Source: Nakamurella lactea DSM 19367
GTDB taxonomy: Bacteria > Actinomycetota > Actinomycetes > Mycobacteriales > Nakamurellaceae
Direction: 5' to 3'
DNA: 64,000 nucleotides
NCBI RefSeq assembly: GCF_000426645.1
Contig: NZ_KE384551.1
Location: 177,389-241,388 of the forward strand
The translations under genes were made by a program, and so were the position numbers. How positions within the stretch are numbered: the first letter of the stretch is position 1; the number at the start of each line of letters is the position of its first letter. The notes beneath the pieces were generated by a model. The model did not search any database and was not told the DNA's origin. It was given only the letters and a program-made list of their open reading frames with translations. Positions 7,074-14,386 of the stretch are shown piece after piece.

Positions 7074-8249
7074 CTAAGCCAGTGCGTCAGCCAGATCGGC
7101 GAGCAGGTCCTCGATGTCCTCGATGCCGACCGACAGCCGGATCAGGTCGTCGGGCACCTCGAGGCTGGAGCCGGCGACGCTCGCGTGCGTCATCAGGCCG
7201 GGGTGTTCGATCAGCGACTCGATGCCGCCGAGCGACTCGGCCAAGGTGAACAGCCTGGTCCGAGAGCAGATCTTCACCGCCTCCTCTTGGCCGCCGACCA
7301 CCCGGAAGCTGACCATGCCACCGAACCGCAGCATCTGCCCGGCGGCAATGTCGTGTCCGGGATGCTCAGGGATGCCCGGGTAGTAGACCTTGCGCACCTT
7401 CTTCTGCGACAGCAGCATGTCGGCGACCGCTTCGGCGTTGTCGCAGTGCCGATCCATCCGCACCGCAAGGGTTTTCACTCCGCGCAGGGTCAGCCAGGAG
7501 TCGAACGGCCCGGCCACTCCGCCCATCGACTTGAGGTGGAACCCGAAGGCCTCGCCCAGCTCCTGGTCGGAGGTGATCAGCGCGCCGCCGATCACGTCCG
7601 AGTGCCCGCCGAGGTACTTGGTGGTCGAATGCAGTGCGACATCGGCGCCCAGTGCCAGCGGCTGCTGCAGGTACGGGCTGGCGAAAGTGTTGTCCACCAC
7701 CAGCTTCGCGCCGCTCTGGTGGGCAATCTCGGCCAGACCGGCGATATCGGCGATGTTCAGCAGCGGGTTGGTCGGGGTCTCGGCCCAGATCAGCTTGGTC
7801 GCCGGGGTCATCGCGGCCTGAACCGCATCAAGGTCGGACAGCGGCACCGCGGTGTAGCTGATCCCCCACGGCACCAGGACCTTGTCGATCAGCCGGAAGG
7901 TACCGCCGTACGCGTCGTTCGGTATCACCAGATGCTCGCCAGGCTTGAGCATCGCCCGCAGCGCGGTGTCGGCGGCCGCCATCCCGGAGGAGAAAGCGTG
8001 GCCGAACCGGCCGCCCTCCAGCGCCGCCAGCGCGGTTTCCAGCGCGGTCCTGGTCGGGTTGCCGGCCCGCGAATAGTCGTAGCCGGCGCGCAGCACCCCG
8101 ACCTGGTCCTGCGCGTAGGTGGAGGTCTGGTAGATCGGCACCGCCACCGATCCGGTCAGCGCCTCCGGGTCCTGGCCGGCGTGGATCGCCATGGTCGCGA
8201 AACCGTCATCGGCGTTCGAATCATTCTGGGCCGCAGGCACAGTCGTCAT
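7074..8249 (-). CDS. metB: Cystathionine gamma-synthase (trans-sulfuration PLP enzyme)
   Basis: A 391-residue Cys/Met metabolism PLP enzyme of fold type I. Visible features are YSRAGNPTRTALE, the cofactor-stacking block FSSGMAAADTALRAM, and AETPTNPLLN. The Schiff-base lysine is K211 in LHSTTKYLGGHSD, and SLGGIESLIEHP lies near the end. The family covers cystathionine gamma-synthase and gamma-lyase; the mycobacterial orthologue next to cbs is called metB, so I use that name, but gamma-lyase activity is equally possible given the adjacent cystathionine beta-synthase. The cbs stop overlaps a GTG 9 bases upstream of the chosen ATG (MTTVPAAQN); either start keeps the genes translationally coupled. 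Confidence 0.92.
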   Translation of the reverse strand: MTTVPAAQNDSNADDGFATMAIHAGQDPEALTGSVAVPIYQTSTYAQDQVGVLRAGYDYSRAGNPTRTALETALAALEGGRFGHAFSSGMAAADTALRAMLKPGEHLVIPNDAYGGTFRLIDKVLVPWGISYTAVPLSDLDAVQAAMTPATKLIWAETPTNPLLNIADIAGLAEIAHQSGAKLVVDNTFASPYLQQPLALGADVALHSTTKYLGGHSDVIGGALITSDQELGEAFGFHLKSMGGVAGPFDSWLTLRGVKTLAVRMDRHCDNAEAVADMLLSQKKVRKVYYPGIPEHPGHDIAAGQMLRFGGMVSFRVVGGQEEAVKICSRTRLFTLAESLGGIESLIEHPGLMTHASVAGSSLEVPDDLIRLSVGIEDIEDLLADLADALA

Positions 8250-8254
8250 CGACG

Positions 8255-9616
8255 TCACCGGGCCGCGAACGCGAGCAGGTCTGCCCGGGTGACCACACCG
8301 GACGGCTTGCCGTCCTCCACCACCATCAATGCGTCGGACGATTCCAGCGCGTTCCGCGCATCCTCCACCGACTCGCCGCCGCCGATCAGCGGCAACGGTG
8401 CGTCCATGTGCGCCGACACCTGATCGGCCATCGCCGCTCTCCCGGTGAAAAGCGCATCCAGCAAGGCCTTCTCGGACACCGAGCCGACCACCTCGCCGGC
8501 CACCACCGGCGGCTCGGCGTTCACCACCGGCATCTGCGAGACCCCGTACTCGTGCAGGATCTCCACCGCGTCCCGCACCGTCTCGGCAGGGTGGGTGTGC
8601 ACCAGGGCCGGAATGGATCCGCTCTTGGCGTGCAACAGGTCTCCGACGGTCGCGGCGTCGTCGCGGGTCAGGAAACCGTAGGAGGCCATCCAACTGTCGG
8701 AGAAGATCTTCGAGAGATAACCGCGGCCGCTGTCCGGCAGCAGCACCACCAGAACGTCGTCCTTGGTCAGGCCCTTCGCCACCTTGAGCGCCGCGGCCAC
8801 CGCCATGCCGCACGAACCTCCGACCAGCAACCCTTCCTCCCGGGCCAGCCGGCGGGTCATCTCGAACGACTCGGCATCGCTCACCGCGACGATGTCGTCA
8901 GTCACCGTCTTGTCGTAGGCGGTCGGCCAGAAGTCCTCACCCACCCCCTCGACCAGGTACGGCCGGCCCGAACCGCCGGAGTACACGCTGCCCTCCGGGT
9001 CGGCGCCGATCACCTTGACCGCCGGCGACTGGTCCTTGAGGTAGCGGCCGGTGCCGGAGATGGTGCCGCCGGTGCCGACGCCGGCCACGAAGTGGGTGAT
9101 CTTGCCGTCGGTGTCGGCCCAGATCTCCGGGCCGGTGGTCTCGTAGTGGCTGGCCGGGTTGTTCGGGTTCGAGTACTGGTCCGGCTTCCAGGCGTTGGGG
9201 GTCTCCCTGGCCAGCCGGTCGGAGACGTTGTAGTAGGAACCCGGATCCTCCGGCGGTACCGAGGTCGGGCAGACCACCACCTGTGCGCCGTACGCCCGCA
9301 ACACGTTCCGCTTGTCCTCACTGACCTTGTCCGGGCAGACGAAGATGCACTGGTAGCCGCGCTGCTGCGCCACCAGGGCCAGGCCGACCCCGGTGTTGCC
9401 GCTGGTCGGTTCGACGATCGTGCCGCCGGGCTTGAGCGCACCGGACTCCTCCGCCGCGGTCACCATCTTCAGTGCGATCCGGTCCTTGACGCTGCCGCCC
9501 GGATTGACGTACTCCACCTTGGCCAGTACCAGCGCCTCGATGCCTTCGGTGACGGCGTTCAGTTTGACCAGCGGGGTGCCGCCGACCAGATCGATCACCG
9601 AATTCGCGTATCGCAC
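8255..9616 (-). CDS. cbs: Cystathionine beta-synthase with tandem CBS domains
   Basis: A 453-residue fold-II PLP enzyme that condenses serine (or a derivative) with homocysteine into cystathionine, the entry to reverse trans-sulfuration. Schiff-base K44 lies in NPGGSVKDRIA; EPTSGNTGVGLA and GVGTGGTISGTGRYLK are intact. Residues about 335-453 form two CBS (Bateman) domains, as in SIPALVHTHPAETVRDAVEIL. This matches the actinobacterial Cbs/CysM2 of about 460 residues. The start is GTG preceded by AGGAGA. It is first in a two-gene operon with metB. Cysteine supply also feeds mycothiol synthesis, which fits the neighbouring mca (inference). Confidence 0.93.
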   Translation of the reverse strand: MRYANSVIDLVGGTPLVKLNAVTEGIEALVLAKVEYVNPGGSVKDRIALKMVTAAEESGALKPGGTIVEPTSGNTGVGLALVAQQRGYQCIFVCPDKVSEDKRNVLRAYGAQVVVCPTSVPPEDPGSYYNVSDRLARETPNAWKPDQYSNPNNPASHYETTGPEIWADTDGKITHFVAGVGTGGTISGTGRYLKDQSPAVKVIGADPEGSVYSGGSGRPYLVEGVGEDFWPTAYDKTVTDDIVAVSDAESFEMTRRLAREEGLLVGGSCGMAVAAALKVAKGLTKDDVLVVLLPDSGRGYLSKIFSDSWMASYGFLTRDDAATVGDLLHAKSGSIPALVHTHPAETVRDAVEILHEYGVSQMPVVNAEPPVVAGEVVGSVSEKALLDALFTGRAAMADQVSAHMDAPLPLIGGGESVEDARNALESSDALMVVEDGKPSGVVTRADLLAFAAR

Positions 9617-9817
9617 GATGTCTCCTCTTTTGACGATCGGGGCGCGGCCGGGCCGGAACCGGCGCGCTGATGCTGCTGAGGTCAGGCTAGCGGCCCCCGG
9701 AGGGTTCGCCGCGCGCGGCAGATCTCACCGCGTCGGTGCGCCGGCGGGCGCCGGACCGGATCCGCCGGCCGCGGAATCCACCTGCGGTCGCCACCGGCCC
9801 TCGGGCAGAATGCGGGC

Positions 9818-10753
9818 GTGGCCCGCAGCGACGATCATCCCCACAACGGCCTCGGAGCGACCGCGGTCACCGCCGCCGCTACCGTCGGCGTCGCGCTGGT
9901 CGGATTGGGCGGGATCGGCTGGGCGGCGATGTCGGGTCAGGCCAGGGATGCGGCCCGCCGGATCGAGGACGCGGCGATCGACGCCGCTGTCGCCTCCGGC
10001 GCCATCCCGCCTGGCCGCACCCTCGCCGCCGGGGACATCAGGCCGCCGGACGGCGACGGGCTGTATCCGCCGGCCCGCACCGCGATGCCGCGGGCCGAGA
10101 ATCCTGGTCCGGCTCCCGCCGGCGATGCCACTGCCGGTCTGACGCTCACCATGCTGGGTGATTCCACCTCGGTCGGGTTCGGCACCGATCGTGCCGACCA
10201 ACTTCCCGGAGTGCTGCTGGCCCGCCGGTTGGCCACCGAGTTCGCGGTGCCGGTGCGGCTGTCCACCCACGGCCGGGTCGGTGCGGCATCCGCGGAGTTG
10301 GCCGACCAGGTCACCGCCGCGCTGGCCGAGCGACCCGACCTGGCGGTGATCGTCATCGGCGCCAACGACATCACCGAGCGGGTGCCACCGGGTCGGGCCG
10401 CCCGGCTGTTGGGTGCCGCGGTGGCCGGATTGCGCGCCGAGCGGGTGCAGGTGGTGGTGGCGACCTGTCCGGACTTCGGGGTGATCGCGCCGATCCCGCA
10501 GCCGCTGCGGACGCTCGTCACCCGCTGGTCGCAGCGGCTGGCGGCGCTGCAGGACCGGGCGGTCCGGGCCGCCGACGGCGTGCCGATCGCGATCGGCCGG
10601 TTGGTGTCGCCGGAGTTCCGCGGCCGGCCGGATCTGTTCTACGCCGATGGTTTCCATCCGTCGGCATCCGGCTACGCCAGGGCGGTGGACGTGATGACGC
10701 CCGAGGTGATCGAGGCCGCCCGGCGGGCCCTGGACGCCCGCGCCACCGGCTGA
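9818..10753 (+). CDS. SGNH/GDSL-type hydrolase, membrane-anchored or exported
   Basis: 311 residues. A hydrophobic segment at about residues 14-38 (TAVTAAATVGVALVGLGGIGWAAM) suggests an N-terminal anchor or an uncleaved signal, followed by an Ala/Pro-rich linker. The SGNH core has the nucleophile in LGDSTSVGFG, block III GAND, and the C-terminal DGFHPSASGY with catalytic Asp and His. The substrate is unknown; family members are esterases or lipases acting on lipids or acylated glycans. An exported SGNH protein next to cbs also occurs in mycobacteria as I remember. The start is GTG with no clear RBS. It is divergent from cbs and stands alone. Confidence 0.85.
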   Translation: MARSDDHPHNGLGATAVTAAATVGVALVGLGGIGWAAMSGQARDAARRIEDAAIDAAVASGAIPPGRTLAAGDIRPPDGDGLYPPARTAMPRAENPGPAPAGDATAGLTLTMLGDSTSVGFGTDRADQLPGVLLARRLATEFAVPVRLSTHGRVGAASAELADQVTAALAERPDLAVIVIGANDITERVPPGRAARLLGAAVAGLRAERVQVVVATCPDFGVIAPIPQPLRTLVTRWSQRLAALQDRAVRAADGVPIAIGRLVSPEFRGRPDLFYADGFHPSASGYARAVDVMTPEVIEAARRALDARATG

Positions 10754-10827
10754 CGGCCTTCACCCTGGGCAAGGGCGGTGATCCTCCGCGTCCACTTTCG
10801 GTGCACCCGGGACGGGTTGGCGAACCG

Positions 10828-11121
10828 TCAGCGGATTCCCAGGTCCGCAGCGAGCCGACCGAGGATGACGGCGACCTCGTCAGCCCCGCCTGCCTCGGCG
10901 GCGAGCACCGCGAGTTGATCGGCCAACGACATCGGGGACAGCTCCGGCACCGGCAGCGACGGACGCTGCTGCGCGGCGGCGGCCAGGTCGGCCAACTGCT
11001 GCAGGGCGATCCGGGTGCGCTCGATCCGGTCGCCGTGCTGCCACGACGACAACGGCCGGACCCGCAGCCGATGAACGAGGTCGTCGAGCTGCGGGTCCGG
11101 CCGGTGAAGCGGGTCGGTCAC
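10828..11121 (-). CDS. Hypothetical 97-residue protein downstream of the Bax-inhibitor gene
   Basis: A small soluble-looking protein, predicted mostly helical, with no recognised domain (LDDLVHRLRVRPLSSWQHGDRIERTRIALQ in overlapping pieces of Arg-rich helix). The GTG start lies a few bases after the stop codon of the Bax-inhibitor-1 gene, so it is almost certainly co-transcribed. It covers the only good frame here. Function unknown. Confidence 0.55.
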   Translation of the reverse strand: MTDPLHRPDPQLDDLVHRLRVRPLSSWQHGDRIERTRIALQQLADLAAAAQQRPSLPVPELSPMSLADQLAVLAAEAGGADEVAVILGRLAADLGIR

Positions 11122-11123
11122 GG

Positions 11124-11906
11124 TCAGTCGGAACGCATGTAGCCGAGCAGCCGCAGGATCTCCAGGTACAGCCAGACCAGGGTCACCATCAAGCCGAAGG
11201 AGAAGTACCAGGCGGTCTTCGCCGGGGCGTTCTGCTTGATCGCCTGGTCGATGGCCTCGAAGTCCAGCATGAAGCTGAATGCGGCGATCGCGATGCAGAC
11301 GATGGAGAAGATGATGGCCGTGGTGCTGCCGTCCCGCAGCCCCATGTTGATGCCGAACAGCCCGCCCAGCACCAGGTTGCCCACCATCAGGATGAGGACG
11401 CCGACCATGCCGCCGATCAGCATCTTGGTGAACTTCGGGGTCACCCGGATCACGCCGGTCTTGTAGACCACCAGCATGCCGACGAAGACACCGACGGTGG
11501 CCAGGATGGCCTGGATGGCGATGCCCGCCCACTGGTCCTCGAAGACCGCGGTGATCGCACCCAGCAGCACCCCCTCGACGATCGCGTAGGGCACGATCAA
11601 CGCGGGGCTGGTGGACCGCTTGAAGATGACGATCATGGCCAGCACGAAACCCACGATGGCCGCCGGGATGGCCAGCGCATACGCCTGGAAGTAGGCGGTG
11701 ATCGCGCCCGCGACGATTGCCGTGCCTAGCAGGGTGGCAGTCTTCGTGACCACGTCGTCCAACGTCAGCAGGCGCTCGGTCTGCACCGGCGGCTTCTGAT
11801 ACGCGGGCTGGTGGTACAGCTGGTCAAGGTACTCGGCGCTCGGCGCGGCCTGTTGCCCGTTGATCACCGCCTCCATGTTGCGGAAGGCAGGATTGCTGCT
11901 CGGCAC
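11124..11906 (-). CDS. Bax inhibitor-1 / YccA-type membrane protein
   Basis: 260 residues with about seven transmembrane helices between residues 58 and 255. The N-terminus carries the short MPSSNPAFRNM motif typical of actinobacterial members. The C-terminal helix region FEAIDQAIKQNAPAKTAWYFSFGLMVTLVWLYLEILRLL contains the conserved acidic residues of the TMBIM/BI-1 family; bacterial homologues are pH-sensitive calcium leak channels. The start is GTG preceded by GGAGGA. It is first gene of a two-gene operon. The physiological role in actinobacteria is not established. Confidence 0.88.
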   Translation of the reverse strand: MPSSNPAFRNMEAVINGQQAAPSAEYLDQLYHQPAYQKPPVQTERLLTLDDVVTKTATLLGTAIVAGAITAYFQAYALAIPAAIVGFVLAMIVIFKRSTSPALIVPYAIVEGVLLGAITAVFEDQWAGIAIQAILATVGVFVGMLVVYKTGVIRVTPKFTKMLIGGMVGVLILMVGNLVLGGLFGINMGLRDGSTTAIIFSIVCIAIAAFSFMLDFEAIDQAIKQNAPAKTAWYFSFGLMVTLVWLYLEILRLLGYMRSD

Positions 11907-11957
11907 GATGTCCTCCGAAAGAGATGTCGGGTCTTTCCTGTGACGCTACCGATCCCG

Positions 11958-11974
11958 GCACCCGGGCCGGGTGC
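11958..11974 (-). terminator. Possible short hairpin after the alpha/beta hydrolase gene
   Basis: GCACCCG and CGGGTGC form a 7-base stem with a 3-base loop in the 210-base gap between the leftward hydrolase gene and the Bax-inhibitor gene. It lies about 140 bases past the hydrolase stop, so assignment as a terminator is weak. Nothing else is clear in this gap. Confidence 0.3.
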
Positions 11975-12116
11975 GTCGCGGTGGCTCATCTGGATCAACG
12001 CTTCGACGACCCGGAGAGTTCCGCGCCGCCACCGGGGCGCCGCCCGACCACCTCGGCGGACTCGTCCGGCGACCGGATCCGACCCGCCGAATACAGCACC
12101 GGGAGGTCGACACTGG

Positions 12117-12800
12117 TCAGCCGGCTGCGGCCACGGTCAGCCGGTCGAGGATGTCGGCGAGCTCGCTCGGCCGCGACACGTGCGGGCAGTGTCCCGCGTC
12201 GATCTCGATGACCTCGGCGCCGAGGCGCTGCTCGGCGGCCCGCCGGCACCAGGTGGGTCGCAGTGTTCGATCTTGCGTGGCCAGGACGTAACTGGACGGG
12301 ATGCTCGGAAGAAGGGTCACCGGGTCGGCGTAGAGCGCGGCCGGCGCGAACAACCGCAACGTGGTGAGCGCCCACTGCAGCGTCTCGAGATCGCAGTCGT
12401 GGAACAGGAAGTGGCCGGCCAGAACGGGATCTGCGGTCGGGTCCTTGCCCGGCCACTCGGGGTTGAAGATCTCGGTGGGCGCGGATCGGATCTCCTGGAG
12501 AAGTGGGCGTCGGCCATCCGGGACGATCGCGGCCAGCCAGACCTGTCGCTGCGCGCCGAGCAGCCCGGCCGCGGCCGGCAGCACGGGCCCGGTGCCCGAG
12601 TGTGCGACGACGATGGGCGCGTGCAGCTCAGCGGGCGCCTGCCGGCGGATCTCCTCGGCGTACCCGGTGATCGAGCGTTCGTCGCTACCGGCCAGGTCAA
12701 CGGCCACCGCCCGATGGCCTCGCGAACGCAGCGCTTCCGTCAGCCGATCCCATCCCCGCGGCGTCTGCGTCGTCCCGTGGATCAGCACGAAATCCGCCAT
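12117..12800 (-). CDS. Alpha/beta hydrolase
   Basis: 227 residues of the alpha/beta-hydrolase fold. The opening MADFVLIHGTTQTPRGWDRL has the oxyanion HG motif. The nucleophile elbow reads VVAHSGTG, with Ala in place of the usual first Gly. The catalytic His is in DAGHCPHVSRPSELA near the C-terminus. It resembles small esterases of the RsbQ/salicylate-esterase type; the substrate is unknown. The start is an ATG close to a divergent small gene, and it appears monocistronic. Confidence 0.8.
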   Translation of the reverse strand: MADFVLIHGTTQTPRGWDRLTEALRSRGHRAVAVDLAGSDERSITGYAEEIRRQAPAELHAPIVVAHSGTGPVLPAAAGLLGAQRQVWLAAIVPDGRRPLLQEIRSAPTEIFNPEWPGKDPTADPVLAGHFLFHDCDLETLQWALTTLRLFAPAALYADPVTLLPSIPSSYVLATQDRTLRPTWCRRAAEQRLGAEVIEIDAGHCPHVSRPSELADILDRLTVAAAG

Positions 12801-12917
12801 TGCCAGAAACTACGCCGGCCCGCACTCGATCAGCCGTCCGGTGCCGCCGCGGGCGGTCACTGCTCTGGGTGGCAGGCTCGTCCGGGCGGCACGACGGCAA
12901 GCGGACGGAGCAGAACC

Positions 12918-13262
12918 ATGGCAATGGCCGACGCGATCATCAAGAACGCGCGCGAACACCTCGCCCCGGGCGAGGAGGTCCAGGGTGCGTTCGCCGGTCA
13001 GCAGACGATCCGCAATCGCCTCGGAGAGGGCGGTTATCGCGTTGTCGTCGCCACCGATCGCCGGTTCCTGGTGTTCCGGTCCGGGACGTTCTCGCAGACC
13101 GCGGTCAAGCGGCTGATCGAGGAATCGGCTCGTGGCCAGCGTCTCGGCGAGCCGACGGGCCTGTTCTATGACCTCACGGTCGGCGGCGAGAAGATGAAGG
13201 TCAATCGGCGCTACTTCGGCCAGATCCGAGCGATCGACGACGCACTCCCGAAAGACCGCTGA
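12918..13262 (+). CDS. Small protein resembling a bacterial PH-like domain
   Basis: 114 residues. The segment PGEEVQGAFAGQQ followed by VVATDRRFLVFRSG is typical of bacterial pleckstrin-homology-like domains, where a strand pattern ends in an ATDRR-[VL]-L-V motif. No signal peptide or transmembrane helix is visible. The start ATG has GGAG seven bases upstream. It is divergent from the hydrolase and stands alone next to the tRNA gene. Function unknown; the domain call rests on pattern only. Confidence 0.55.
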   Translation: MAMADAIIKNAREHLAPGEEVQGAFAGQQTIRNRLGEGGYRVVVATDRRFLVFRSGTFSQTAVKRLIEESARGQRLGEPTGLFYDLTVGGEKMKVNRRYFGQIRAIDDALPKDR

Positions 13263-13314
13263 GCCGGAGCGTCCGGAGTTCCAGCTGACGGCCGGTCAGC
13301 ACCGAGTGCTCCGG

Positions 13315-13391
13315 TGGTGCCCCCGGTGGGACTCGAACCCACACTGTGACCATTTTAAGTGGCCTGCCTCTGCCGATTGGGCTACGGGGGC
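13315..13391 (-). tRNA. Class I tRNA with anticodon UAA (nominal Leu codon UUA)
   Basis: A complete cloverleaf: acceptor GCCCCCG/CGGGGGC, D stem GCC/GGC, anticodon stem GGCCA/TGGTC (one G-T pair) with loop CTTAAAA, T stem GTGGG/CCCAC with loop TTCGAGT, discriminator A and an encoded CCA. The anticodon is TAA, which reads UUA. The variable region is only 5 bases (ACAGT), so this is a class I tRNA, whereas bacterial tRNA-Leu is class II with a long variable arm. Amino-acid identity is therefore uncertain. I believe similar tRNAs recur in actinobacteria, but I cannot verify that here. Confidence 0.88.
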
Positions 13392-13445
13392 GGATCGCGG
13401 CGCTCGAAAACCGGAATGACGGTTCGCGGACCGCGGTCTCGCGCA

Positions 13446-14195
13446 TCAGGGTAAGCCGACCAGCGCCTTCGCCCGCCCGATCACCGCGTCCAGCATGTCC
13501 GGGGTGAGGGTTCCGGTGAAGGTGTTCTGCTGGCTGACGTGGTAGCAGCCGAGCAGGATCAGCTCGCTGCGTCCGCCGGTGTCCGGATCAACTCGGCTGA
13601 CGACGGCCTCGGCGCCGTGGCCGAATTTCGGTCGCGGACGCGGAATGCTCCAGCCGGACGCGGCCAGTGACGCCAACAGTGCCTGCCAGCCGAAGGCACC
13701 CAGCACCATCGCCACCTGAGGGTGGACCAGTTCGAGTTCGCGCTGCAGGAACGGGGCGCAGGTGTCGCGCTCCCCCGGCGTCGGCTTGTTCGCCGGTGGC
13801 GCGCAGTGCACCGGCGCGGTGATCCTGATGCCGGACAGCGTCAGTCCGTCGTCAGCGGAGACGGCGTGCGGCTGGGAAGCCAGCCCGGCGCGGTGCAGGG
13901 CCGCGAACAACACATCACCGGAGCGGTCGCCGGTGAACATCCGGCCGGTGCGATTCGCGCCGTGCGCGGCCGGGGCCAGGCCCACCACCAGGATCCGGGC
14001 ATCGGCCGGGCCGAAGCCGGGAACCGCTCTGCCCCAATAGGTCTGGCCGGCGAACGACGCACGTGGGTTCGCCGCAACCTCCTCCCGCCAGGCCACCAGC
14101 CGGGGGCAGGCCCGACAGCTGCCGACCAGCGCGTCCAGGTCACCGAGCGTGCCGGCGGACCGGGCGGCACTCGGCGCGCGGGTCGGGTCGGTCAT
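13446..14195 (-). CDS. udgB: Family 5 uracil-DNA glycosylase (UdgB)
   Basis: A 249-residue uracil-DNA glycosylase superfamily protein. Motif 1 reads [22 protein letters not shown] and the C-terminal motif [16 protein letters not shown]; both are diagnostic of the UdgB type, which lacks the motif-1 Asp of classical Ung. SCRACPRL near the N-terminus and Cys residues in CAPPANK and GCYH supply the 4Fe-4S ligands. It removes uracil, hypoxanthine and related lesions from double-stranded DNA. The start ATG (MTDPTRAP) is preferred to longer in-frame options. It is divergent from the large DUF2156 gene. Confidence 0.9.
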   Translation of the reverse strand: MTDPTRAPSAARSAGTLGDLDALVGSCRACPRLVAWREEVAANPRASFAGQTYWGRAVPGFGPADARILVVGLAPAAHGANRTGRMFTGDRSGDVLFAALHRAGLASQPHAVSADDGLTLSGIRITAPVHCAPPANKPTPGERDTCAPFLQRELELVHPQVAMVLGAFGWQALLASLAASGWSIPRPRPKFGHGAEAVVSRVDPDTGGRSELILLGCYHVSQQNTFTGTLTPDMLDAVIGRAKALVGLP

Positions 14196-14386
14196 CGATG
14201 CATCGTCCCATGACCGTGCCAGCGCCTTTGATGCCGTCAACTCCACCCCGGACGGTCGGCCTAGCCCCACCCCGAATCGGCCCCCTGAGGGGCTGGGGGC
14301 GCCGGATGAATCCTCATAGCGTTCCGAAGCATCAGATGGAGGCCGAACCGAGAGCAGGGTCGGCCCCGACCGAGGAGAAGTCAGGC

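Noticed and set aside
9617-9817. SAM or other sulfur riboswitch upstream of cbs
   Set aside because: I searched the leader for paired conserved cores and found no convincing riboswitch structure.
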